Origin: Rhytidiadelphus loreus
Taxonomy: Eukaryota > Streptophyta > Bryopsida > Hypnales > Hylocomiaceae
DNA length: 64,000 nt
Assembly: GCA_947034895.1 (NCBI GenBank)
Contig: OX344764.1
Coordinates: forward strand, 3,782,001-3,846,000
Direction: 5' to 3'
Under the pieces are notes generated by a model. The model made no database searches, was not told the DNA's origin, and was given only the letters and a program-made list of their open reading frames with translations. How positions within the stretch are numbered: the stretch's first letter is position 1; each line of letters starts with the position of its first letter. Both the position numbers and the translations under genes were made by a program. This document shows, piece by piece, positions 1 to 10,656 of this stretch.

Positions 1-78
1 TGACTTTCTATCTGTCGATTGTTTCTCCGCAAGTGTGCGAGATTAAGTTCAATTTCTCGATTCTTAAGCGTTCAAAGC

Positions 79-600
79 GTAGATTTAGAGCATTTGAAGA
101 CATGGAAAATTTCTTCTATGATGGTTTTCCTTAACCGACACTACTGGTTAGTATTTTAGCTGACGTCACTCTTTCGTCTTGTTTTGAATTTACTTATAGC
201 GGAATCGGGTTGTGTAATTTTTTTTTCTGTACTAGAATTAGGTGGACTATATGCACTTTTTTTATAGCAATTCTTGATTATTGGAGATTAATTTTATTTC
301 CAATTGCTAGTTTTTGAAGCCTGCTAATTGTAGATTTATGGCGTTTGAAGAGATGGAGAGTGACTTCTTTGAACTTCTTTCAACCGACTCTACTGCATAT
401 GGTCGTGTTATTAATGTAGAATGACATCATTCTCGTTCTGAATTTACTATACGAGGAAATTTCTTGTGTCGGTATGTAGCTGGATCGCGTTATGTACTTT
501 CTTTTTTTCTTCACTGGAAATCGGTGGACAATTTGCATTAGTTTGATAGCATATCTTGATCGTGGAGACGTCATGTTAATTGTTGATCGCTGGCTTGTTT
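79..600 (+). repeat. Diverged 251-bp tandem direct repeat upstream of the F-box/LysM gene
   Basis: Two copies in the same orientation start with GTAGATTTA at 79 and at 330, so the period is 251 bp. Matching landmarks follow in the same order in both: TTTGAAGA(C/G)ATGGA, AACCGAC(A/T)CTACTG, a GAATTTACT block, a GGTGGAC(T/A)AT(A/T)TGCA block and a GGAGA block. The copies are clearly diverged. They lie in what should be promoter or 5' UTR. A shorter 22-bp tandem unit (CAGAGCGAGATTG) follows near 749-792. No coding sequence is recognised between 1 and 1,060. Confidence 0.75.
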
Positions 601-1060
601 GGACCGTTTGGTTACTCGCATCTAAAGATTTCTATGATGCGATTGAATTTTCTTGAGGAATTGCATATGGAATTCAGCTTTTCGCTGTTTGACATATGTA
701 TCAAGGAATTGCGAATCGGGGCGTTTTACCCTTGTTGTACCTTTTCTCAGAGCGAGATTGAAACCTATAGGCAGAGCGAGATTGGAAACCTCTGAACCTG
801 TTCATGTCTATTGGTAATCACTTATCTCTCCAATTAGTGAGTATGGCTATCATAACCGAATCCATAGAAGTAATGTGAATGTAGAGCGCTATGATGTGGC
901 TAATCAATTGCTGATATTTTGACTGCTTGTTACGGTCGCGCACTTTGGTGGGTGATCAAAGGAGTAGTGTACCGCCATTTTATACGCTTTAGCCATGTTC
1001 ATGTTTATACTGTGTACTGTTGTCTGGAAATTGCTTAGCTCTCTAATTTTCTAGGTTCAG

Positions 1061-2481
1061 ATGAACTCACTTAATTTTCAGCTTAAAGCCGATATGAGAA
1101 TGACTTTACAGTGGTTTTGCCTGAATCTACAGGCTACGGAGATTAGGAATCTCAATAATATGGGAAGCGACCATGACATACATCGCCGCAAAAGGTTATT
1201 GATACCAGTATCAAAGTCGCAACTCCTAGCTGGAAAAACATGCTACGTGGAGTTTGACGAACACGCAAAATGCGAGTTGGCGGTGTTATACGTGCGAGGG
1301 GAACCAAGTAGATCGAAAGACGCCCAATATAGTGAAATGCTTATGGTTGGGAGGTCCTTGTCAGGAGAACCCAGAGTTACCGAAATAGGTATTCTACACT
1401 CTTCAAACAGTTCTACAGGCACTAGCACCGAGCATGCCAACGCAGCAAGAGGTGGTGTGATAGGTAGTCTTGATAGGTTTAGTTATGGAAGAGGTGTGGA
1501 TGAGGCTAGGCCTTCTTCATGCGGCAAAGAAAAGGGTAAGTCTGTTGAAGATGATGAAATCACAAGTATGGCCTTTCGAAGTTCCGAGGAGAACATTTCA
1601 GGCTTGACCGATGATCTTTGGAGAAAGATTTTTGAGCTCTTGCCAGTTACGGCGCTGGGGCAGGCTGCCTGTGTGTGTCGCCTTTGGCATTCTATTGCAA
1701 CTGATCCTGCTGCATTGGCATCTGCATTTATGATTCCGTGGAAACTGAAGGCGGTCGTTGGAAGACCGATGTCCCCAAGCTTTTGGCGAGGCCAGCTTGG
1801 ACAACTTGCTATATCTCATAAATTGCAACGCCAGGACACTATGGCTGGCCTAGCTGTAAAGTACGGAGTGCAGGTACGTGGATTCTTTGATATTGATATC
1901 CCACCAGGCTGGTAACATATTTTGTTTATGATTTTATATTTGTAAACCATAGAACGTTAGATTTCTAATCGATCACTCTCTAACAATAAAAGGAACTCCG
2001 ATATCTTATCTATTAAGTGAATTCCATTTTGGTTTGCAATTGAATCTTATTAATTCTCTCGTTCTTTTTCAAAGCGTAATAGTTGCGAAGTTTTGTTATT
2101 GTGGAGCAGGTTCCAGAGATTCGCAGGGTCAACAACATGATGAGCGACCATGGCATTCATTCGCGGGAGCGTTTGCTTATCCCAATATCCCAGCCCGAGG
2201 TACTTGTCGGGCAGACTTGCTTCATTGAGGTAGACGTGTTCGCAAAACGCGAAGTAGGAGTGGTTTATCTGGACGGGTCCAAACCCAATAGGAAGGAAGC
2301 TACGCGTGCTGCAGAGAAGGCACAACACAGGCTGAAGAAGGAAGTTATGGAATCTTTGAAGAGGAGCCTGAAGGTTGACGACAGCACAGCTCAATACTAT
2401 TTCTCGCTTGATGACGGTGACCTTCGAGGCGCCTTACAGGAGTTCACCGAGGATCTTCAATGGGAACGCGCAGCACAATAA
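1061..2481 (+). CDS. F-box protein with LysM domain (Arabidopsis At1g55000-like)
   Basis: Two exons, 1061-1873 and 2110-2481, joined by a 236-bp intron (GTACGT...GAGCAG) in phase 0, give 394 residues. From Met170 (1568) the protein resembles the single-copy plant F-box/LysM protein: F-box about 181-222 (LTDDLWRKIFELLP, then AACVCRLWHSIATDP), a linker with WKLKAVVG and SFWRG, LysM about 252-297 split by the intron (SHKLQRQDTM / NNMMSDHGIHSRERLLIPI), and a conserved tail ending DLQWERAAQ. F-box proteins recruit substrates to SCF ubiquitin ligases; here the LysM is presumed cytosolic because no signal peptide is seen. ATG 1568 gives 225 aa, about the usual family length; ATG 1061 is the first in frame after a stop at 1052. 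The extra 169 residues carry a second copy of the LysM C-terminal half. Which start is used cannot be told from sequence. Confidence 0.88.
1133..1306 (+). repeat. Exon-phase duplicate of the second LysM half, in frame upstream of the F-box
   Basis: Codons from 1133 read ATEIRNLNNMGSDHDIHRRK and onward to YVRGEP. They align residue for residue with the start of the real second exon at 2110 (VPEIRRVNNMMSDHGIHSRE ... YLDGSKP). The copy is preceded by CTACAG, a plausible splice acceptor in the same phase as GAGCAG before 2110. The first LysM half and the F-box are not found upstream of it. It therefore looks like an exon duplicated with its acceptor, now read through as an N-terminal extension or lying in the 5' UTR. 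Confidence 0.8.
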
Positions 2482-2912
2482 GCTCGTTCTGTATCTTTTA
2501 AACGGATCTCGATACTTGAGGCTGTCAGACCACAGTTTACCGTGACAGTAATTGGAGGGATGTTCATCTTGTCAGACTGTAAATACCATTCAATGTTCTT
2601 CTGCATCATGTACATATTTGAGTATTTGACATCAGCGTATGACAGGCAAAAGACCCATCACAGACATCTTGGGAATGACCCATTCAAGTCTTGAATTAAC
2701 ACATGACAGACTTTTTGCAATAAATGAGATTTGGGCTGCATTAGGTTGAGTTAGTGGTCACAGTCAATGTCTTGGATGATGGTGGTGGAGTGATTAGTGA
2801 CTACAATTGCAACTTCACCTCTTTAGTGAAAATTCATCATACAAAGTGATTTTCTAGGCCTTGATGTTGTGACCATGTTAGAAAATATGAGGGTATATGA
2901 GGGTATTTTCAA
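2482..2912. other. 3' flank of the F-box/LysM gene, no gene seen
   Basis: AT-rich stretch with short T and A runs and no open frame of note. It presumably holds the 3' UTR and poly(A) site of the upstream gene; AATAAA-like sites occur near 2,720. Confidence 0.5.
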
Positions 2913-4643
2913 TAATCCATGGATCACCCTTTGTAGTGTATTTTGACCATTTTTTACTATTTACTCTTGATGTGAATTTCAAGCATAAAAATGATATATT
3001 TTGAATTTAAGTTTGACTAATGAATAGGAGCTTGTCAAGTGTAGATTCTACTCCAATTGAAAATTTTGAATTTTTTTTAAATTTCAATATTTTATAGCAA
3101 TATGAACTTTGGGTCTATAATCATGGTTTATTGATTTTCTAATTTCACAGTGTCACAGTAACTTTGGTTCATACCATGATGTTCTATTTTGAAAATCGGA
3201 TACCAAATTAGACTTCAAAAAGGATTTTTCAAAAATATAAACTACCGAAATTAGTAACTTGATAAGGTTTATTTAACTTCAAAGTTTTATCCATACCAAA
3301 ATTTGGTGCCTCGGGCATTTAACTTGATAATTTGTTCTAATTAATAGTTCATTTTCAAAATCGGATACCAAACCATTTTTTCAAGTACCAAATGTAGTTT
3401 TTTTCTCTATTTTCTTTAAACTCTAAATAGAATTTTTATTGATTTTTTCATCAATTTTTGGTGGATATATTCAAATTGTAATAGGGGATTTGTCCCAATT
3501 CCACACATTGGCTAACTTTGAACTAGCCACCATTTTTTTTTAATGTTGAGTGAGCAATATCCACACCTTTCCTCATTTGAATGCAATGCTCTCTTCGATT
3601 TACTATAAATACAAATAATTCACCTATTGGTCCAAAAATCAAATCATTTTTGGCTCACTACCTTAGTGATAAGTCTCATACTTTCAAGATTAACCCTTGA
3701 ATGATACAATGGACATTTATTGTTTGATGGGTGATAGAGAAGTGCAAATGTTCATCCTTGAAATTTTGTGTGGAAAGGTCTTGTATTGTAATTTGACCTC
3801 CAATAATTGTTCTTGTTTTTCTTAAGCAAATGATTCATATGATATCCCCCAAAGATGATTTCCACAATGACCAACCCGTCCTTTAAGGGATTTAATTCTT
3901 GAAAGGTGAGTTGGTTACCATAGAAATTATCTGTTTGGATATCGTGTGAATTGTTGGCTTAAAATAATGCAAAAGCACTCATTGGAAGTCAAACTATTGT
4001 AGATGAATAGTTGCATTTATATCTTGTATGGAGAGATTCTTTGTCATTCATCAACTGAAAAATGTCCTCTATGTTGTTTACGGGTTAAGTCTAGAATGAC
4101 AAGCTAAATAATGACCACTAATTTCAAGCCTCACTAATCAACATCCTACTGTCTACTATTTTGCAACTAGATATAAATGAAATCTTTTATATTTTCTTTT
4201 AGAGATGAAGGCATATATCTACTGTAAGTCATAAAATTTTCAATTTTTGGGGGAAAAATTTGAAATTACTATAAATCTTTTAAGAAATAATTGAAGAAAT
4301 TTAATATCAAATACAAAGTATACTCGAAAAATCTGAAATTTTCACCATATATGTATGTTATAGTTTAGAACATCATGGTATAAACCAAAGTTATCATGCC
4401 ACTCTAAAATTAGAAAATCAACAAATCATGGTGATAGGCCCAAAATTCATATTGCTATATCAAGTGAGGATGAACATATTGCTAATTTTTCAAAATTTCC
4501 AATTGAAGTAGAAACTGCACTTGACAAACTTCATTTCATTAGTTAGGCTCAAATTCAAAAAACATCATTTTGATGCCCAAAGTTCACATCTAGAGTCAAC
4601 AGCAAAAAATGGCCAAAATACACAAGTGTGATCCATGGATTAA
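2913..4643. mobile_element. Foldback-type non-autonomous element with ~280-bp inverted arms
   Basis: The left arm (about 2,913-3,192, starting AATAATCCATGGATCAC) is repeated in reverse complement at about 4,364-4,643. Shared blocks include AATTAGAAAATCAA, GACAAGCTCC/GACAAACTTC, and TGGTCAAAATACAC. The 1.17-kb interior has no intact ORF. Parts of the element recur elsewhere in the window: one arm at 43,195-43,450, interior in reverse at 29,880-30,055, interior plus part of an arm at 63,395-64,000. Long arms with no coding capacity suit a foldback or MULE-like non-autonomous element; no target-site duplication could be fixed. Confidence 0.75.
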
Positions 4644-4690
4644 GCACCTTCTTCTTTAGAAAAGTTAGTAATACCATAATGAAGAAATTC

Positions 4691-4772
4691 GCAATAGTAT
4701 TCACTGAAAATGTACCCAAGCAACTTCATTTGCAATAGTATTCATTGAAAATGTACTCAAGCAACTTTGAAA
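4691..4772 (+). repeat. 41-bp tandem duplication
   Basis: The unit begins GCAATAGTATTCACTGAAAA and runs through TGTACCCAAGCAACTT. It occurs twice back to back at 4,691 and 4,732 with few mismatches. Confidence 0.8.
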
Positions 4773-6124
4773 GAAAAGAAAATTTACATAAAAAATGTTT
4801 TTTTTCCATCTTGCAATCTTAGATGAAGTCATCCAAAGAGACACTAAGTGTCTACAACAACATTACAAGGTTAACCTTGGAGCGCTCTAACATCTAATTT
4901 ATGGACATTGAATAGATTCATATTCTTGTTTCTTGCTTATTGCTACTTGGATGAAAGTCATCCTAATTTGTGGAGATACTTTATCAAGTGCTTCAGTTGT
5001 CCTATCTATCAATTGGATTTGGTATTACCAAAGTACAAATTTTTCTAAAGTTACAAACGTGGAAGTATGTCAAATGGTTGACCAAGACAAAATTGCATTG
5101 ACTCTAGTTCAAAACAAGATTTGCAAAAATGAGGTCAAAGATATAATGAACACAACAATTCCAAAAAATCACCATGCCAAGCGAACCTCCTTTCAAATCC
5201 ATCTCAACAAGTTTTACTCCAAAAAAGATACTCCGTATTTTGTTTGTAATCAAATTTTGAAAGAATAAAAATTCATAAAATTCATAAAAAACATATTGGT
5301 GAGAGCATTGGTGAATCAAACCATACGGATGGAATCTAGAATTCAAAACCTACAAGTTTCATTTGTATATTAATTCCAAAATATTCTTTCAAATAGTATT
5401 TTATAATGATTTTTCCCAAATCGTCAATTCTGGAGAAGACTCTGGACGTTTAGCAGTTAATCAGGTTCCAACTTTCAAGAGCACGCATAGTAAACTTTCA
5501 ATAAAATTGTTCTCAGTATCCAACTGTTTGAATATTTGCGACAGACAATGATAGTGGGTCAAGTACTTATGATATTCCAGAATGTCATTCTCAAGGTCAT
5601 GTTAAAAAGGTCTAAGTGTGTCATGACACAGTTTTCAAGAACTCCCAATCAGAATAGTAAGCAAATACAAATTCACAAGCTGAGAAAACGTTCAATTGAA
5701 TTATTATATCCAGCAACATGGATTGAAAAATACAGAGAGAATTGCGCAGCTTTACACTCAGCAAATAATTCGAACTCAAGCAGAGTCGATGGCCATTGAT
5801 TACTACAACGAATAGAGATCCCAGCAAGCAGACTACCCAGTGGCAAATTCTAAAACCTTCATACTATTCTACTCTAGATAATATTGATGATGATGAGGAT
5901 CATCATCACCACACCAAGAGAATTAATCAAAATAGGGGTATCAATTCCTTGCAATACCTGCTCCGCAATTTGTACATTTGTTACCAAATTGGGCCCCTGC
6001 GCGCAATCTTCTGTCTCCAAAGTAACAGCCCCTTCTTTGAGTTTTAGAACACAAATCTGAATTGCCTTCTTCTGCAGGCCAGCTCAGACACCCCCATGCC
6101 AGGCTATGAACTTGAGCAGTGAAA
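4773..6124. other. Gene-poor stretch with decayed coding-like remnants
   Basis: An open frame at 4,933-5,268 (111 codons, +) has no recognisable domain. From about 5,540 to 5,990 short open pieces in several + frames (for example NTERIAQLYTQQIIRTQAES, about 5,728-5,787, then a His/Asp-rich run near 5,890) look like a decayed coding sequence, but no family was recognised. The last few hundred bases probably include the 3' UTR of the SNARE gene on the opposite strand. Confidence 0.35.
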
Positions 6125-9100
6125 TCACTTTGTCAGCCAGTACAAGAGAATCAAAATAGTGCATATGGAGGACACAGACCCAATGATGATCGTATCACGT
6201 GACTTTCTTCTTCGAATGGCAGTGAGGACACCATTGACCTGCAAAACCAAGAAAGGACAAAAAAATCTAAATAAATAATTGAATATTAGGTTTGTCAAGT
6301 GATTTAAAAAAAAGAATATCAGCTCTTATTCACGCTGAATAGAGTCTCAAGCAAGAATTTTCCTCCCTATACCACTTTATCATTTGAGGAAACTTCAAAA
6401 CCTAAGTGCTAATGGTCAAAAGTGTCTACTTCATAGGACTTGAAATGAATCATATAGGAAGCTTTAAGGAAGGTAACCATATACACAAATAGAAAGAAAC
6501 CATACCCTACAGATTTGAACAGTAAAAACATGTTTTTAATGTTTTTACAATTGACTGAATTTCTAAAGTGGAATTTCTATTTTAGACCAAGCATTTAGGG
6601 GTAAGATCAGCCTTGCCATTGAAGATCATTTTAACCCCTAAAGGCCTAATGGTCAAAAGTGGCTACTTCCATGCCTCCAGCAGTTGAACTGAATCATTTA
6701 GAAGCTAACAAGGTAGCTAACAAAATATACCAACAGAAAGAAGAAACCATGTCCACCATTATTAAACAAAAAAGATATAGTTTGGAAGTTAATATGACTG
6801 GAGATTAGCTTCCACAGTGAACTTTCAATTTTTTAGCTTAGGCACTTCGGGGTTCAGAGAAGCTTACCGATGGGAGTCTACTGCTGATGGTATTGATTTT
6901 TGTTGAGATATCCCCAAATGCGGACCGTTGATATCTCAAGGCATTGTATGCTTCGTGAGCATGACCAATGACAGAATCCATCTGCACCGAGAGAGAAACG
7001 CCAAATAATGTTACAATCTTGTCCCAATTTAATGATCGCAATATATATAGTTCAATGCAACCAAATAAACTGTTCAAGTGCTTGTTTAATTTTCTGCTGA
7101 AACTAAAATTCATGTCCAGTACACTTCATTTCGTAATAAACCAAATATATTGGCGGTGTTCAACTATAGTGGGCGAAAATTAATGTGGATTCCCAACAAC
7201 TATGCCCGAGGGGGTTGTAAGCTATTTTGTAACATCCAAGGTGGCCAAAAGTACCCCACTGAATTTGGAAAATATATATTACTGTGACCTCTTGTAATTA
7301 TTGAGATCAACAGTTTGTGCTGTTTGTTACCTGAGCAGTACTTCTGTTGATGGTTGCTTGTTCCCGCAGAAGAGATTGTTGTTGAAGACCAAAGTCACCG
7401 TCATCCATGAAGCCATTTCTCTCATCACCTCTGCTGAAATGCTGCAAAAGCTCCGCGTGCTCCCGACTGGCTTTTGCATTGACACGTATCCTTGCAAACT
7501 CCTAAGTATGAAAAAACACGACTGAATTACAAAACTCATCACAGATCAGGAATGGCAAGCCCAAATTTACTACTTTTAAGACTAATGTACTTTGCATAGG
7601 TTGAAGCAACAAGCTTAAAATTTATAATCCACATCATGCTACAATGTGCTCATTGACATTGAACAAATTTAAAATAATTCATGCACCAATCAGAGAGTCA
7701 AATTTCTTGTTATCTCAAGTTTATTGATTCAACCGCTACAACCTAAAGTGACCGTTAACTCGGTACCAAGCTTTGCTGGTGGTTGACAAACAAGAAGGCA
7801 CGCAGCCACAGCATACACAACAATTAGCTACACTACGAGAGACTATGAAACTTTCATAGCGCAGCTACAAAGCTATGCAAGGCCCTATAACTTACTTCAT
7901 AGTTTAGTTGCACTGAAGATGTAGCTTTTTTATGTTCAGGATTAGAGCTCAGCTTTCAAGTAGCAAAAAACACTGTCAATAGGAACCTAATAAAAAACTT
8001 CTCAAATCACTCTAGACGTAACTTGCGTTAATGCAATTGGCCTCCTCTCCTTGGGCCCAGACCCACCAAAGCACCAAGCAAGATCTCTACGTAGAGTGTG
8101 ATTCCTGAAGCTAAGGACGAAGAATTGCAATTTGTTGAATTATTATTTAAGGAGAGGACCAAAAGCTAACCTGACTTAGTTCATGCAGGATGTTGCTGTG
8201 CCGTGCAAGTGTGTGCGAAAGAACATCCGATCCGGCATTGGAAACCCAGTTCTGCATGTGCTTGTTCACTTCGTTGAGTTGCTGCAGCAATCGCTCGATT
8301 TCGGCCTCACTTCCATCTCCTTGCCCATCCTTCGGTGTTCCTCCTCTCCGAAACGACGACAGCTTCACGTCCAGCTCACTCTCCAGTTTCCTTGCCTGCA
8401 CTCGAAATTATTAAAAAAAATTGAAAACCTTTTAACACAAATCATGTGGACTGAAATGTGAAGTTGTCAATACTCTGAAACGGTCTAAGGAGCGCAAACG
8501 TAGAAAGCAATGACGCCTTTTCTGTTCTAATCACAGTCACGCCCTTGAGGTTCATGCTTTCCAGGAATTCACAGAATCCCAAGAGAAAAATTCCTTAATT
8601 TGTCCACTACTTCAGATCCACTCTTAATCTCTCAAGCGAAGGAAGTTAAAAGAACGCTTCCATCCGTGTTCGCGAAAATCAGGACACTCAAACTTCTTTA
8701 ATCCTAGTACCTTCTTTGGGTTCCAACTTTTTCACTACGACAAAGTCTGAAAATGAGACAAGTGTGCTACAATTGATGATAGTGTGGGAAGTTTGCAACG
8801 TATTCTAGATACTCATTTTAGAGAAGGTCTTTTTTTTTCAAAAGATTTGAGTGCATCGAACACATAGTTCGGTAAAACTGAAAAGCGAGCAGGAAATCTA
8901 ATTTTCTAAATTCTCGTTTGTTGCATCCACTGAAAGAATGGGAAACATGGAGGCCGAAGCAAACCGATCTATACCACAGCCAGATAGACAGAGAGACAGA
9001 GAGAGATGAAGAGAGACAGACAGACAGACAGAGAGAGCAAGACAGAGAAATCCAGAGAGAGGGAGAGAATGCTGAAGCTCAACGAAACTTTGCAAGGTAC

Positions 9101-9338
9101 GCGATTGAAAGAAAGGAAGAGACTGCCTTGTTTTCCTTGAAAAATCTGAGCTTATTAGGTCACAACCCCAAACGACATCTCTGTCTCTCTTTCTCTCTCT
9201 CAATCTTTTTACACGCATTGCCTTCATTAAACGCATCTGAATGCGAAGATTAAGAATAGGTTTGATCCGTACCTGCTTGCGTAAGTCATCCCACCCCGCC
9301 GTTCGAGCCTTGGGTGACCACCGAGCTCCCAACGCCAT
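6125..9338 (-). CDS. GOS11: Golgi Qb-SNARE, GOSR1/GOS28 family (GOS11/GOS12-like)
   Basis: Five exons on the minus strand, 9338-9273, 8395-8171, 7501-7331, 6981-6868 and 6238-6125, all phase 0 with GT/AG introns, encode 229 residues, close to plant GOS11 (about 223). Seen in order: N-terminal GWDDLRKQ|ARKLESELDVKL (plant GOS11 has WDALRKQARKIEAQL), an Ser-rich linker, NEVNKHMQNWVSNAGSDVLS, HTLARHSNILHEL, then the SNARE region QMDSVIGHAHEAYNALRYQR to STKINTISSRLP, and a C-terminal tail anchor IIIGSVSSICTILILLYWLT. Family role: Qb-SNARE in ER-Golgi and intra-Golgi membrane fusion. An upstream in-frame ATG at 9377 would add 13 residues; the 9338 start is preferred because the family begins close to the WDxLRKQ motif. 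The gene diverges from the coiled-coil gene at 10,657. The symbol denotes the family; GOS12 is equally possible. Confidence 0.93.
6401..6866 (-). repeat. ~236-bp tandem direct repeat filling SNARE intron 4
   Basis: Blocks CTAATGGTCAAAAGTG, CTACTTC, GAATCAT, GAAAGAAACCAT and a terminal stretch with TAGACCAAGCATTTAGGGG versus TAGCTTAGGCACTTCGGGG occur in the same order starting at 6,401 and 6,637. The second unit ends directly at the 5' splice site of exon 4 (6,868). Confidence 0.75.
8975..9070. repeat. GA/CT-rich microsatellite in SNARE intron 1
   Basis: Interrupted GACA and GAGA repeats on the + strand, which read as a CT-rich tract in the transcript of the SNARE gene. A shorter CT tract follows at 9,180-9,205. 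Confidence 0.85.
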
Positions 9339-10656
9339 CGCCAGGGTGCCCGATCTTTTTTCAGCAACCCGAAACACAGGCTTCCTTCGTCCTCACCTCC
9401 ACAAATCACAACCACGTTCGAAAAAAACAAAAAACAAAACACTACAAAAAAGCCACCATACCGGAAGCACGCAACCACCAAACCTTTGAAAGATCAATCA
9501 AAACACAACAAAGCGTTAACCGGTTCTAGCGGCATCACCGAACCCTAGAAGCTCCGAAACAGCAATGAATACAACGTTTGTTGGAATGCATCATTCACCA
9601 GCAAAAGCTTCCACCTCCCAGCGATCCAGTGTGAACGCAGTCCCACTTGGTACCGGCAGCTGGCCTTGAACAGTGTCAGGAACACCAACAAGAGGTCCGC
9701 TTTTTTAGGGTTTGTTGTTTTGGGGAATATTTTTCTTATAATGAAGCTCCCGAGGTATGACTCCCGGCCTTGGGGTCGGTCTACGCCAACTCCCCTTTAG
9801 GATAAAGCAAGTGTCGTCTTAAAGACTGTTTCATATCAAGATCGTGTCAGTGTTGAATTGAATCTCTAATTGTACTCAATTGCCTCTCCGATTTTTTAAG
9901 CTTGTGTGCGATCATTTCCTCACGCTAATTTTTCGTGTTTTATGGGACGATCGAGCTTGTTGTGGTAATTTCCTTAGTGATGTTTTGAGATCACGATTCT
10001 TGCGAACTGTTGTGCGCAGGATTTCCGTTTGTGAATTGATCTTTTTGAGATTGTTGTTCACACTTTGGTTTCGAAATAGTAAGGGCTTCAAGATTCGTGT
10101 ATGGTGCACTTCATCGCGTAGTAATCGCAATACACCCGCAAGATTTTGATTATTCCTTCTGTAGATAATCACCGATCGTCAGTTAGGAAGCTTCTTTGAT
10201 CTCCTCAATTTGCAAGTACGTGCACTTGTAAACGTCAATTGAAACTTCTGAAAGATAGATCGTCTTCTGCAACTGTTTCGTCAAATCGAAATCGTTCCAA
10301 TGGCAACGTAAGCTTACTGTTTTTCTGAGCACTTTGAGTTGGTCAAGTGGAGACTCTCTTCTGTCCAATTTCATTTTGTTACTTCGCCAAACTTCTTCTG
10401 GTGACACAAACTTTCTATTCTATTCTTTTCACTTGTAATCCGATCCATCCAATTATGGGTCATTTCAAAACCGTGAATCCTTAGCCCTTCCGATGTCGAT
10501 CGAATTAGCAACTGAATTCTCAATCTCGGCAGTTCAATTGCAAATCTCTTGAAGTAAGATCCTGGTAAAAAGCTATGTGAACTTGAGGGGTTGTAAGAAC
10601 TGGGAAATTAAGTCGAATTTCGGGTGCAATTGCTTGATCCTTGGCGAGAGTTGATA
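9339..10656. promoter_or_regulatory. Divergent intergenic region between the SNARE gene and the coiled-coil gene
   Basis: About 1.3 kb separates the two start codons, which face apart. It must hold both promoters and 5' UTRs, possibly with leader introns. It is less AT-rich than other spacers in the window. No sharp TATA box pair or coding exon was identified, and the short open frames here are not supported. Confidence 0.5.

Noticed and set aside
5104..5346. 80-codon minus-strand open frame opposite the 4,933-5,268 frame
   Set aside because: Shadow of an already uncertain plus-strand frame in AT-rich DNA; no domain.
8898..9377. 159-codon minus-strand frame containing SNARE exon 1 and intron
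   Set aside because: Only 9338-9273 is coding; the rest is intron with a CT microsatellite that translates into Ser/Leu repeats.
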